A DNA stretch of 64,000 bases, taken from NCBI GenBank assembly GCA_036245525.1, contig BTPG01000003.1, forward strand, positions 162,353,260 through 162,417,259, read 5' to 3'. This DNA is from Semisulcospira habei. Its lineage: Eukaryota; Mollusca; Gastropoda; Semisulcospiridae. Under the pieces are notes generated by a model. The model was not told the DNA's origin. It searched no databases and worked only from the letters and a program-made list of their open reading frames with translations. Below, piece by piece: positions 22,563 to 33,060 of this stretch. Position 1 is the stretch's first letter. Every line of letters starts with the position of its first letter. The position numbers were made by a program, and so were the translations under genes.

Positions 22563-23462
22563 CATGTCCAACAGCTATCAAAAGAAAGCAAACATTCTAG
22601 CCGAAACTCATAAAGTGCCAAGCGAATTGAATGCAAAGAAATGTTCAACAAGGCAATAAGCACGCTTAAAAAAAAAAAAGTAAAACACAATTTATCTAAT
22701 AAATGTTGTGCTTAAGCGAGTTTCTTTCGTTGTTAAGAATTTCTTAAACCTTTAGAATTTTCATGACTTCTTGTGATATCCATGATTTGATTTTTTACGC
22801 GCCAGATGCGACAGAAGAGAAACCCAGACAAACTTTACAAAGACAGCATTTCCTCTTTAATAAATCTTCCCCCGAATCAGCATGCAACCAATGCAGCACA
22901 CGCTCTTGTTCCGTATAAAACAACGATTCGCTTCAAAGCCTTCTCGGAACGGCTAATGTAAATGTCACGAAAACGAACATCAAGGGATGGAAACCTTTCT
23001 TCTGTCCCAAGAGAGACCGAAAAATGTCCGATACGAAATTAACATTTCCGATCACAGCAGGTCCTTGTGGGGAGATAAGAAAACATCGGACGGCCTGCCA
23101 TTTTCTTCTCCTCTTCCAAGGGCATTTTTCATGATTGGGGACAATATGCAGTTAAAAGGTAAAATAATAATTTAAAAATAAAAAACTAAATAAAATAAAC
23201 AGGAGTTGTCCCATTTCGCCGGAGACTCACCTGAATACAATAAGAGTTGTCCCTATTTTTTAGGATGAAGAAAGAGTTGCCTCGCTTTGCAAGGAAACAT
23301 CCATGACGCAAGTTCACACACATGTGAGTGCATGTTAAAGCGTCGGGGAAAAACTTCCAGTCTTCTACGACGTGACCGATAATTTATTATTAAATTATTA
23401 ACCTTGTTTGTTGGTTTGTTTGTTTTTTGTCATTGGCTAAAGCAGTTCCAGACTGTGACCCA
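22563..23462. other. No gene seen
   Basis: A/T-rich with a poly-A run near 22670. At 23200-23290 the phrase GAGTTGTC/GAGTTGCC recurs three times about 40 bases apart (23203, 23245, 23272), a weak tandem hint. No element recognised. Confidence 0.4.
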
Positions 23463-23700
23463 GTCCCTATTGCTTTATGTAGTAGGTGTTCAGTGGAAGG
23501 CTCAAAAGATCTAATAAGCGATGCAGTCACAAAAGGGCAGCTGATGTCCTGATGACACAATGCAAGCTTACCAGCCTGGAATCCCATGGCATTAGCACAG
23601 CATTCTTAGAATTTAATGAAAAAATTATGTCCCTTGGAGCTACTCTGATTTGAGTGCATTTTTTGGCTTTGGGCGACGCCTTTGTTAACAGTAAAGAATA
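23463..23700 (-). repeat. Direct duplication, copy 1 (retroposon-like)
   Basis: About 235 bases, CTATTGCTTTATGTAGTAGG to AACAGTAAAGAATA, over 90 percent alike by eye to 24337-24571. On the minus strand it begins TATTCTTTACTGTTAACAAA. The matching frames on the minus strand are not recognised proteins. This is probably a retroposon 3' region present twice. Confidence 0.8.
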
Positions 23701-23860
23701 ATTGTACCACAAAATAGCCTAGGTGTTGCCTTTTCAAAATTAGTCTGTCTTCTTCCACTGCAACACCCCATAACGCTTTAGGGATGCAATCCACTTTGTA
23801 CTAGTGGTGCTACCAGTAAATTCTGGAGGCGGCTTCTAGTACATGCGTTGTGTTTGCAAT

Positions 23861-24194
23861 TTCAGGTTACGCGAGAGTCCGAAATAGCTCAGGCGGTTAA
23901 ACGTCGGAGCAGGAGAGCGAAGGGAATCGCCGGGTCGTGGGTTCGAATCCCGTTCCGGTCCCGGACTCACGATCCAGGGTGGAAAAACGGATTTGTTCAT
24001 TAGCATTTCCGATGAAAGGTCCTGGTAAATCAAAGTGGCACAGTTGGAGTGCGCCTGAGTTGATCAGTGTTCAGGTCGTACTCCATAGGCAATAGATTTC
24101 CCTGTCCCCCATCACCTGCCCGTCAGGGCCGTCCATGATCACCTCGGTACTGTGGACGTTAAACCCGAACGAACTAACTAACTTCAGGTTACGC
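23861..24194 (+). mobile_element. tRNA-derived SINE with 12-bp target duplication
   Basis: The element at 23873-24182 lies between two exact copies of TTCAGGTTACGC. Its head is tRNA-like: an A-box-like TAGCTCAGGCGG at about 23884 and a B box GGTTCGAATCC at 23940-23950, the layout of an internal RNA polymerase III promoter. GAGTCCG (23875) and CGGACTC (23962) could pair, but an extra stretch lies between the T arm and the second strand, so this is not a functional tRNA. The 3' end is GTGGACGTTAAAC followed by GAAC/TAAC repeats, a LINE-like tail. The minus-strand phrase DSNPRP is the familiar false protein read from such B boxes. Confidence 0.93.
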
Positions 24195-24336
24195 CGTATG
24201 CCTACCTTGTTGTAGGCGGCAAAAACTTTAAATCTACCCAGCAGGTCCAATATCTGTTTGGGAATATTTTCTGTCTCCCCCTCCTTGGGGGGAGGACTGG
24301 ATATTCTCCAGCGGATGGCGGGGCGCCTGGGGGTAG

Positions 24337-24567
24337 CCCCTATTGTTTTATGTAGTAGGTGTTCAGTGGAAGGCTCAAAAGATCTAATAAGCGATGCAGT
24401 CACAAAAGGACAGCTGATGTCCTGATGACACAATGCAAGCTTACCATCCTGGAATCCCATGGCATTAGCACAGCATTCTCAGAATGTAATGAAAAATTAC
24501 GTCAGTTGGAGCTACTCGGATTGAGTGCATTTTTTGGGCTTTGGGCGACGCCTTTGTTAAAAGTAAA

Positions 24568-24571
<4 letters not shown>
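24337..24571 (-). repeat. Direct duplication, copy 2
   Basis: Second copy of the 23.46 kb block. Its right end runs straight into a TA microsatellite at GTAAAGAATATA, where copy 1 reads GTAAAGAATAATTG. The TA run therefore grew at the element's boundary. Confidence 0.8.

Positions 24572-24662
<91 letters not shown>
24570..24662. repeat. (TA)n microsatellite
   Basis: About 46 TA units. The tyrosine-isoleucine frames on both strands come from this tract. Confidence 0.98.
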
Positions 24663-24666
<4 letters not shown>

Positions 24667-24794
24667 CTCTCTGTATAATTGGAAACTTGATTGACGCAGA
24701 TGTTTTGCCAAAGATATGAAATAGGTCAAGGTTGGTGTCTGAAAACCGGAACACAACAGATATTTACAGATCAAAATATGACCACAAGGCGCTG

Positions 24795-24873
24795 TAACAA
24801 ATTCGAGAAGTGCCGCATCGGCGTACGCGTTTTATGTCACGCGTCCGCATGCGACACGTCTCGAACCAATTAA
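24795..24873. mobile_element. TTAA-A element, diverged
   Basis: TAACAAATTCGAGAAGTGCC to GACACGTCTCGAACCAATTAA. The inner arms ACGCG/CGCGT still pair around TTTTATGTCA. TTAA is kept on the right only. Confidence 0.75.
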
Positions 24874-24939
24874 ACACAAGCGCGTGTGCACGAACACACA
24901 CACGACTTTATAGAGAAACAAGAACGGCAAAGCCCTTAT

Positions 24940-25723
24940 GGCTCACGTGATGGCTTCTACACTAACAAAATCCATGTTTTCTCAAAATTTATTCTATTTT
25001 CATACATCTGTGAAAACCCTGTGACCCCTGACCTTTGCGATGAGCCGACTAAATTTTAGGATACATAGGAAGGTCTTATCATCATCTACCTTTGTGCCGA
25101 ATTTGATTGAAAAGTTTGCAAAAAATGTTGATAATAACTACAATTATTGGCATTTTATACACATTTGTTGACCTCTTGTGACCCTTGAACTTTTCCAAAT
25201 TAGTATGCATAAATAGAGCTTACCATCAGGTATCTCTGTAGCAAGCTTGGGTTTGAAGTTGTGAATTTGAGAAAAAACATTTCTTGTCAAAATATGGCTA
25301 TTTTTTACCTATTTCCTGAGCTATTTCCCTTGACCTTTCCGATGGGTCATTCAAATTAGTATGCATAGATAGAACTTACCATCAGGTATCTCTGTAGGAA
25401 GTTTGGGTTTGGAGTTGTCAATAGTATTTGACAAAAGATAAATTATGTCCAAAAATAGCTATTTTTGATATAGTTCCTGATCCCCTGTGACCTTCACCTT
25501 TGTGAGAGGTCACTGAAATTGGTATGCTTAGAAAGGTCTTGCCACAAAGTATCCTTGGGCCTAGTTTGAAAACTGTAGCTTGAATAGTCACCGAGAAAAT
25601 GACAAAGTTAAAGTGTACCGGACCACGGACGACGGCGAACGGACGACAGACGACGGATGACGGGCGACGGACGGACGACCACTGGCCCAAAACATAGACT
25701 CACTTTTGCTTCGCACGTGAGCC
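24940..25723. mobile_element. Non-coding element with 10-bp inverted ends
   Basis: GGCTCACGTG (24940-24949) and CACGTGAGCC (25714-25723) are perfect inverted ends. The interior repeats a loose module of about 160 bases built on TGTGACC, TTTGACC-like phrases, AATTAGTATGCATA.ATAGA and ACCATCAGGTATCTCTGTAG (about 25222 and 25379). The right side is a run of GACGGACGAC units before CTCACTTTTGCTTCGCACG. From general knowledge, sequence of this style (ACGG-rich run, then CTTCGCACGTGAGCC) is widespread in marine invertebrate genomes. No transposase is present. Confidence 0.72.
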
Positions 25724-25962
25724 AAATGAGGACAACAATTAAAGAAACTATTCTTACAAAGATTTGACAACCTGCATACAATACTGAAACAATCTTTTAA
25801 AAAAAGAAACATGCTGTATAGCAACAACAACAACAAAAAAGAGACAAAACTAGAAGATGAGGAAAAAAAAAAAAAACAAACAAAAAAAAAAAAAAACACC
25901 ATGGTGTAAAACTGGCAACTGGTTTGGCAGTTTTTCTCACAGCAGTATTTCTACCTCGATCT

Positions 25963-26148
25963 TTAACCCCTTCGCAGCCAGTGATCTGAATTTCGCGTCT
26001 GCAACGACTGCACACTGACCGACCTTCACGCGAAGAGCACTGATATAAATGGGACAAAGTAAGGAATAAGGAATAAACATACGACTAACAAGAGACTGTC
26101 TCTTGCAGCTGGGTTGCGTACGACTAGCCCCGGCAGTTAATGGGTTAA
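25963..26148. mobile_element. TTAA-bounded element, unnamed
   Basis: TTAACCCCTTCGCAGCC at the left and GGCAGTTAATGGGTTAA at the right resemble TTAA-C ends, but the interior hairpin is reduced to an AGAGACTGTCTCTTGCAGC phrase. Its right TTAA is the left TTAA of the following TTAA-A element. Confidence 0.6.
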
Positions 26149-26223
26149 ATCATTCGCGGCCAGCCGCATCCGGATGCGCGGCATAAGCCGCACATCTGGA
26201 TGCGGCTGGCCGCAAATGAGTTA
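26145..26223. mobile_element. TTAA-A element, GCGGCCAGCC subtype
   Basis: AATCATTCGCGGCCAGCCGC through CATCCGGATGCGCGGC to the mirrored arm, ending GAGTTAGG (right TTAA mutated). The subtype replaces GAGACGTGCC by GCGGCCAGCC in both arms at once. Confidence 0.9.
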
Positions 26224-26876
26224 GGTCTGTCCGCAATACTCGGTAACCCTTGTCAGTCTCTAGATAGCCGCCGTGCGCATTCTGCTCAGTGAAGCCAAAT
26301 GACAGCAAGTCCATTTTTGTGAAAAGCGAGTTTCGTTCCATTACGCAGGCACCACCCGTCAGGCAGCTATTACAAAGAATCAAAGCAAATTCTTCGGCTG
26401 TCCGGAAACATAAACACCAGGTGCGCCAAACAAACGCAAAACATGTCAACGGAATCTTTGAAACGTTGACGAAAACACGGAAACATGTTTATTGTGTCTG
26501 TCTGTGAAACCGACCTGGAACGCAAAACCTTTGACACGGACAGAAGTCTTCGATCGTCCAAATGTCATTAACATTTTTTTCAGTCACGATTGGCAAATAA
26601 CGTTAAAAACAAGTAAATTGTTTGGCGTTTGTTTGTTGTCGTTGTTCTTTGGTCTGAAGCATCGCGAAGGAGAAAGTTTTGATTGCATTGTATTGTTCTG
26701 AACTTGTTAATGCAGTTTTGGCGTCTTAAAGCTGGTCTTTTTTTTTTTAAATTATAAACTTATATTTTCTCTTTTATTCGGCGTTGAAAAAAATACTAGC
26801 AAGAAAACCTTGCAAGTGTACTAATCTTTTATTTTTTTCATGCGCGCACACACACACTCGCTTAACTTATTCATTC
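26224..26876. other. No gene seen; Pal-E fragment
   Basis: 26287-26345 keeps GACAGCAAGTCC and TTTTGTGAAAAGCGAG, the left half of Pal-E, without the right half. The remainder is A/T-rich without recognised elements. Confidence 0.5.
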
Positions 26877-26965
26877 ATAAATTACCCATTTGACTCGTGC
26901 CTTTCGAACCATTTATTTATTTTTTTTATTTATAAATTACCCATTTGACTCGTGCCTTTCGAACC
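26877..26965 (+). repeat. 34-bp tandem duplication with spacer
   Basis: ATAAATTACCCATTTGACTC continuing to TTTCGAACC occurs at 26877-26910 and identically at 26932-26965, 55 bases apart, with a TTTATTT-rich spacer. Identity implies a recent event. Confidence 0.9.
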
Positions 26966-27682
<717 letters not shown>

Positions 27683-28164
27683 AATGTGTGTTTGTGCGTG
27701 TGTGAGTGTGCACACACACACACGCGAGCGCGCTTGCTTACTGTCCCTTTAAACAGATTGCCCAATTTGCTTGCTGACTGACCGAACAGTGAACAAACTG
27801 ACCAAATGATTCATTTTTCATCTAAATTCAACGTTTGATTCTTTCAGTACAAATGGCAATATCCCACTTTAGGCGCGTAGTCTCTCTTGTGCATGAATGA
27901 GTAAAGGTACTTGAGACGGCCAATTTTATTCGAGAAACCCTCATGCATAAAAGGCCGCATAATCCGAACGTCTACTGTATGTGTGGGAATGAAAGCTAAA
28001 GATTAAAGTCAAATTATTGTATAGTGAATTACAAAGTCAGGCCCGGCGGACCTGTTTACTTTTGAGGGGGGGAAAAAAAAGAGCGATTGCCAAAACTCTA
28101 AACTCATTGTACCCCAAGACCGAAATCCCCAAATTCTGAATACTGCATTGCAGTGCAAGACACA
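27683..28164. other. No gene seen
   Basis: A short GT/CA stretch near 27688-27735, then unassigned sequence. Confidence 0.4.
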
Positions 28165-28247
28165 GATCGGGTGATGCCAGAATAGCTTAGCGCCCATAGC
28201 CGCCAAGCTATTCTGGCATCACCCTTGAACTATCATGGTCGATCCAT
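28165..28247. mobile_element. TTAA-B hairpin, left side truncated
   Basis: GGTGATGCCAGAATAGC pairs with GCTATTCTGGCATCACC, a GGTGATGCC/GGCATCACC variant. The right side continues CTTGAACTATCATGGTCGATCC as in full copies; the left equivalent is missing. Confidence 0.85.
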
Positions 28248-28278
28248 ATCTTGCTGTGGTGTGTCTGGGGTAGAAGAG

Positions 28279-28361
28279 TTAACGCATTCAAGAAGTATGC
28301 CGCTTCGGGATACGCGGAATGAAGCCGCGTATCCGAAAGCAGCACGTCTTGAATGTGTTAA
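28279..28361. mobile_element. TTAA-A element
   Basis: 83 bp with TTAA at both ends. GCATTCAAGAAGTATGCCGC on the left, GCAGCACGTCTTGAATG on the right. CATTCAAGA/TCTTGAATG is a matched change from CATTCGAGA. Confidence 0.9.
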
Positions 28362-28599
28362 AACACGTATTCTTTTGTCTGTCTTTGATGAAAGAAAATT
28401 GTGCCTGGGTTTCGTCCGACACCCATCAACCATGACGATTCAAATGTAGTTCTTGATTAGCTACTCCTGTACTATCATGGTCAATCCATCAACTGCAGGC
28501 AGCATATATTTATCTGCATCTATCCATCCATCCACCCACCCACCCTATGTCTCCCGTGGTAGAATGAACACATTATGACCCCCCCCCCCCCTCCCCCAC

Positions 28600-28696
28600 T
28601 TCTGTGTTGGGTTACTTCGAGGGTTTGATCGTGGTATTGTAGTCCGATGATGATGATTATCAGACCGACGCGAAGGCGCGAAAGTCTGATAATCAC
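28600..28696. mobile_element. Pal-O element, left part
   Basis: CTGTGTTGGGTTACTTCGAG, then TCGTGGTATTGTAGTCCGAT and the GATTATCAGAC/GTCTGATAATC centre. The right outer arm is missing compared with 58.86 kb. A pure C run precedes it. Confidence 0.8.
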
Positions 28697-28789
28697 TGAG
28701 TACACACTATCTGAAGCAAAGTAGTCGTCTCTGATGTAAGGAGTAACACGCCAAATGTTTATGACGTCAGACTGAACATTTCTGTGTGC

Positions 28790-29690
28790 TACGCAGTGGA
28801 CGTGGCTCTTTCATGAATAGGCTACTATCTCCGGTCGTGCAAATGCGCTTGATTTTTGCCGCTAAAATTTCAAAAGTTTACCAGCGGTGCTATTTCTAAG
28901 TAGTCAGTAACAATTTCAGAATCTGTAGCAAGGAAGTGCGGACTTTTCTCACAGGATTCGTGACAGAACGTCTACACTGTGAGCACGGGGCTGCGTGGCA
29001 AGCGACTGGATACGACAGGCCTGACTTCTTAGATTAACTCATTCGCGGCCAGCCGCATCCGGATGCGCGACATAAGCCGCGCATCCCGATGCGGTCTATT
29101 CGCGAATGAGTTGAGCATTTTTTTTCGTTGGCCGCTTTCGCCAACCCCTTCTGAGCTCACACACGCACTCAACAATGAGTAGATCTTTTCATTTTCAACA
29201 AACTGAAATGTCATAGATCTGTTACATTTTCTCTTTTTATTTCAGGTTCTCTTTTTCTGAACGCTTGTAGCTTTCTAAACAGTATATGTGCTGACACGCA
29301 CGTACAGTGGCAGGTTAGAGCTGTCTCACTTCAGAGCTTGAAATGCGAGGCATTTGTTTTTGCACTTGTGTAGTGTGCTCTCCGCTAAGTTACATCGAAA
29401 TAAGGTACATTTGTTTATTTCCATTTCGTCTACCACCGTTTGAACTTTGTCTTTTTCTGTTTATTTGTGAAGTAAGGTGCCGCTTAGCCCTGATCTAAAC
29501 GTTCAGACCAAAGACCGACCTAGATAACAGAATTGCGGATTGGCCAGCTGATCAGAACTGACAGGTACGGCAATGATTCTAGGAGGTAGGCAATGGGGCA
29601 TTGAACCCCCTGCAAATTGTATGTGCTGACCGATCAGTGTCCGAAAATGGATTGACTGCAAGACAATGGTAAATGAACCCAGCATACATA
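28790..29690 (-). repeat. Dispersed repeat, copy 1 (inverted to 56.3 kb)
   Basis: Runs antiparallel to 56335-57215. Shared landmarks are AAGCGACTGGATA, CTTCGCCAACC-like, GAGCTCA.ACACGCA, ATCTGTTACATTTT-like, CTACCACC.TTTGA, CCTCCTAGAAT-like and CCAATCCGCAATT. Copy 1 carries a TTAA-A hairpin (29034-29114) that copy 2 lacks. It encodes no protein I recognise; the matched small frames (PRIIAVPV / PRTIAVPV) may be remnants or chance. Confidence 0.78.
29034..29114. mobile_element. TTAA-A element inside the dispersed repeat
   Basis: GCGGCCAGCC subtype. The left TTAA is intact; the right reads TTGA and the right arm has local changes (GGTCTATTCGCGAATGAG). The homologous place in the 56.9 kb copy has no palindrome. 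Confidence 0.88.
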
Positions 29691-29767
29691 TCATCGCCGC
29701 TACTTAGTTTGGAATTTCTGAAAATTGTTTCCCCTCATCGCATTTTAACGTCCTTCCTCCAGCCATC

Positions 29768-30209
29768 TGCAGGAGACACAGATCCGGCAACCGCCGGGGC
29801 TCATGAGAATTGTGGTCTCTTGCTGACTAATGTCGGTTCCAGCTAGTCCTCAAACTGACAGCAACTGCACGAGCCATAGATTCTCACAAGCCCCTCAGTC
29901 TTGTTGACCAGACTCAGTTCCGGCTGGCCCTCAAAGTGCAGGCGTTTCCCCCCCCCCGTGAAAAACTGTTTCTAACACTTTGTCTCCTCCATTTTCATCG
30001 TGCCCATGCTCTCCAGGGAGCACTTGTCCGAACGGTTGAATAACATGATCACTTCTAACACGCCGGCACAACACGTCACAACACGCAATCCATCTCGTTA
30101 GCCGGACTAACGCCCTCAATCTGAGGCTTATCTCCCACCAGCAAGACGCTTAGATGCTCATGCACCCTTGCTTCCCGCAGGGAATCATGAGAATCTATGC
30201 CTCTTTCTG
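29768..30209. mobile_element. TTAA-C relics (three)
   Basis: 29768-29823 (CAGGAGACACAGATCC to GGTCTCTTGC), 29858-29912 (mostly one arm) and 30140-30209 (GCAAGACGCTTAGATGCTC to GAGAATCTATGCCTC). A C run of 10 lies at 29947-29957. No gene between them. Confidence 0.6.
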
Positions 30210-30232
30210 ATAAAGGGACTGGACAAGCGAGT

Positions 30233-30538
30233 ACCCCAGTAGCAAAACGTGTTCGGGCTCACTGTGGCCGTCGTAAGCCCAAGGGTCTTTACCTACTGGG
30301 TATGTAACACATAAAACGACCAAAATATCCCCATGCGGAAACTTGACTCTCTTGCTCTTTGTTGGCAACGGTGGAGCTAATTTACATATGTGTTTTTCCA
30401 CTGGAGAAGACAGTCGTGGTTCTATACCAAAGCTACAATTACTGACTGCCCAGTATTCGAAAGGCCACAGGGCCGACGTCTGCTGTGGGCGGGCAATCTG
30501 AACCCGACATCGATCCGATGAACTTGTGCGTACTGGGT
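30233..30538. mobile_element. Two Pal-F elements
   Basis: 30233-30304 runs TACCCCAGTAGCAAAACG to TACCTACTGGGTA with a reduced core. 30443-30538 runs TGCCCAGTATTCGAAAGGCC to GCGTACTGGGTT. Both keep the CCCAGTA/TACTGGG ends while their GC cores have decayed. The overlapping 162-codon minus frame is an artefact. Confidence 0.7.
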
Positions 30539-30881
30539 TGGCGACATCATCAGACCGGACGTCTCTTGTCTGTTTTCCGGGACCAGCCCACGACGGACAA
30601 AACACCCATTCACATTGGTGCTGACAAGTCAGAGCGGCTCTGTGATTGGTTGGGACAGCGAAGCCAGCAGATGCACTAGACAAGAGGGATGATATGAGAC
30701 GTAATGCCGTTCTATCCCAATTTAGAATCAGTAATAGGTGTATATACTGTCATGAAGAAACCTGGCTCTCTTGAGAGTATAATACTCCTCTAGCCAGGAG
30801 ACATCGGCCTCATTTACACCCTCAGTTTAAGGAAATCATTTGGGTTTACGTCCAATGGCCACTAATAAGACGTAACCCCTC
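30539..30881. other. No gene seen
   Basis: Short CTGGCTCTCTTGAG / CTCCTCTAGCCAGGAGA phrases near 30763-30800 could pair weakly. Nothing else. Confidence 0.35.
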
Positions 30882-31004
30882 TGCCTTCTGAAAAAAGTAC
30901 AGCAAGTCCAATCTCGTGAAAAGCGAGATTTTCATTGTAATACAATGAAAATCTGGATTTTCACACAATTGGACTTGCTGTTTTTTGTCTTCACAGGACA
31001 GACC
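30882..31004. mobile_element. Pal-E element, best-preserved hairpin
   Basis: The core at 30901-30979, AGCAAGTCCAAT to ATTGGACTTGCT, has GTGAAAAGCGAGATTTTCAT and its near complement around GTAATACAATG. The outer ends read CCTCTGCCTTCTG and TTCACAGGACAGACC. Confidence 0.85.
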
Positions 31005-31200
31005 TCTTCCATTCTCGATGCAGCGAGTTCTTTCGCGTCGATGAATTAAAGTGGGCATTTCATTTACCGCCGAAGACGAAAGCTCGCTTTGTAATCACTG
31101 TGACTCCCTCAGGTCTCGTTGTCGTGAGTCGGAGGAACTGGTTTAACAGAGCACCTCGCAAGCACAATCACGTTAACACTTTATTTTGAGCAATTTTGGC

Positions 31201-31421
31201 AATAGTGAGGTTTCCTTTGCAACGAACGACTACCAAAACCGAACGAGCGCGGAATCACGGCTTGTTCCATAAGCAAAGACAACTCTCCAAACATCTCCAA
31301 AAGGCATGGATCCTCATGAGCCCTCCATGCCTTTTGGAGATGTTTGGAGTGTGGTCTGTTCGCTGTGATTACGCTTTCGTTCGGTGCCCGAGACGTTCGT
31401 TGCAAACGAAACCTCACTATT
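31201..31421. mobile_element. Pal-M palindromic element
   Basis: A 221-bp inverted repeat. AATAGTGAGGTTTCCTTTGC pairs with GCAAACGAAACCTCACTATT, and a central hairpin is made of TCCAAACATCTCCAAAAGGC and its exact complement. The middle contains GGCATGGATCCTCATGAGCC, which recalls TTAA-C. A relative at 52.9 kb is split by an insertion. Confidence 0.9.
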
Positions 31422-31423
31422 TA

Positions 31424-31490
31424 CACTTTCGGGACGAGCCGCATTCGGATACGTGGCTCTATCCCAATGCGGCACGTCTCGAAAGGGTCA
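31424..31490. mobile_element. TTAA-A element, diverged
   Basis: CACTTTCGGGACGAGCCGC to GCGGCACGTCTCGAAAGGG. Ends against the following TTAA-D element at a degraded shared boundary (GTCA where TTAA is expected). Confidence 0.75.
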
Positions 31491-31596
31491 CCCCTTTGGC
31501 TGTCGGCAGCGTTTGTTGTTGTTTTTTAATTGTCGCGAGGAATCATGTCTACAGGCATCATCGCGACACAAAGCGCTACCGACAGCCAAAGGGTTA
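31489..31596. mobile_element. TTAA-D element with left-arm insertion
   Basis: CACCCCTTTGGCTGTCGGCAG on the left, CGCTACCGACAGCCAAAGGG and TTAA on the right. The left arm contains an extra GTTGTTGTTTTTTAA block, which unbalances the hairpin. Confidence 0.85.
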
Positions 31597-31979
31597 ACAC
31601 AATTCCCAAGTTTGCGTGCTGTCATATAAGATTAGCTAACAGTTCAGAAGAAGGTTTGGACCACGAACGTTTGTTGGTGGTGCCAGAGTAGCCTTTAAGC
31701 AGACCGTAAGATTTCTCAGGCTAACACGTATACAATCATTTTCCGTTCAGTGCGTATGGCTGCACCAGACAAACACTTGACACATCTCCATCACCCTTGA
31801 ATCATTTCAGGGGTTTCAATAATATCCTCGCAAAATTCGACTACAAGACCGTGCCTGCCTGAATGAGTGACTGCGTAAATAAAAATGAATGAGTGAGTGA
31901 GAATGAATGAACGAGCGAATCAATTAATGAATGAAACGTGCACTACCATTAACACTACCACTGACAGATTATATTCCCT
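31597..31979. other. No gene seen
   Basis: A GAATGAGTGAG/GAATGAATGA-type stretch at 31861-31935 is a degenerate tetranucleotide run. A one-armed TTAA-B fragment (TGGTGGTGCCAGAGTAGC) lies at about 31675. Confidence 0.45.
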
Positions 31980-32033
31980 TTAACTCATTCGCGGCCAGCA
32001 GCATCCGGATGCGGCTGGCCGCGAATGAGTTAA
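31980..32033. mobile_element. TTAA-A element, 54-bp compact form
   Basis: TTAA, ACTCATTCGCGGCCAGC, CATCCGGATG, then the mirrored arm and TTAA. One mismatch. The ATGCGCGGC central stem is missing, leaving a direct palindrome. Confidence 0.93.
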
Positions 32034-32780
32034 AAGTGGTACCGCTACAATCTGCTCATTTAAAAGAATAAAAACTTTCTTTTGCCTTTTTGGACCAAAA
32101 CAACACGAGTACGCGGAGACAGACTAAGGTTTGAATCGATGAATCAAATAGATGGATCAAATAATACGTCTGTTAGTCTCGATCCCGATCCCTGTAGGAG
32201 AGACAGGATGGGCCTCAAAAAGCTACTCAGACGCGATTTTCTTCCGCAAAACGGAATTAGGCATCGGCAGTGGGATGGAAGCACAGGCTGGGGGAGTAAA
32301 ATGGTTTGCATAATGTGTACACTTCAGTTCTCCTCTTCAATGTTTTCTTTGACCATGAACTGAAAATGCAGATTATGTTGTATATGTGCATCGGTGCACA
32401 TTGTCAAAACGCATTTCTCGACCTTAGTCTGCGGAGTGGAGGGTGGAATAGGACTACTGGGCGTTTTCTCCAGTTCCTTGCCACTTGAAAACACCATGCA
32501 TATTTCACCGGTAAAGACCGAAATCAAGACTCCAAATGGGACAACACAGCATGCTTTTCCACCGCCGAGAAAAATGGCCGCAGATCCCCAGGAGAGGAAA
32601 AATATCACCCTGGGGATAAAGGTGTGCGCGCTGCGCAACAGTTCAAACGCATCCATCACCGGCCGTGCAGAGGGGGTGGATGGCCGGTATGCACGCAGGC
32701 GCCAACAACAGCCAAGAAACTGTAATTCTCCACTCCAGTTCAGCCCTAACACACTAGAACAAGAGATGTTTCGACCATCA
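32034..32780. other. Unassigned sequence with opposed long frames
   Basis: From 32324 to 32819 both strands stay open: 154 codons on the minus strand (32324-32788) and 141 on the plus (32394-32819). The minus frame contains two hydrophobic stretches, RVIFFLSWGSAAIFLGG and PFGVLISVFTGEICMVF, that could be membrane helices. I recognise no family. The plus frame reads into a TTAA-B element, which argues against it. This could be a host exon on the minus strand or chance in a GC-richer patch. Confidence 0.3.
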
Positions 32781-33060
32781 AAGTTCAAGGGTGGTGCCAG
32801 AATAGAGCGGCGCCTTTAGGCGCCAAGCTATTCTGGTACTGCCCTTGAACTATCAGGGCCGACCTGAGGCTCATGCGCTGCATTAAGGAACAACAATAAA
32901 TTTAGGCGCCAAGCTATTCTGACACCACCCTTGAACTACCACGGTCGATCTGTCTCGTGAACTCCAACGTATTTTTTTTTTCTTCAGAGGACACTGAACT
33001 GCACCTTGGAGACTAGCGCTAAGCCAATCTAGCGCAACCCTTTAACTGTCATGGTCGACC
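32781..33060. mobile_element. TTAA-B hairpin plus two right-arm fragments
   Basis: 32781-32852 is a hairpin with GGGTGGTGCC/GGTACTGCCC arms and a GAGCGGCGCC change on the left. 32902-32949 and 33013-33060 are right arms alone (GGCGCCAAGCTATTCTG then CCTTGAACTACCACGG; GCGCTAAGCCAATCTAGCGC then TTTAACTGTCATGG). Three right arms in a row fit repeated partial duplication of one end. Confidence 0.75.

Noticed and set aside
23875..23968. tRNA gene
   Set aside because: A-box-like and B-box motifs and a possible acceptor pairing exist, but extra bases separate the T arm from the acceptor strand, and the unit is the head of a 310-bp SINE with target duplications.
30195..30683. 162-codon minus frame
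   Set aside because: Overlies two Pal-F elements. Palindromes with high GC keep frames open on both strands.
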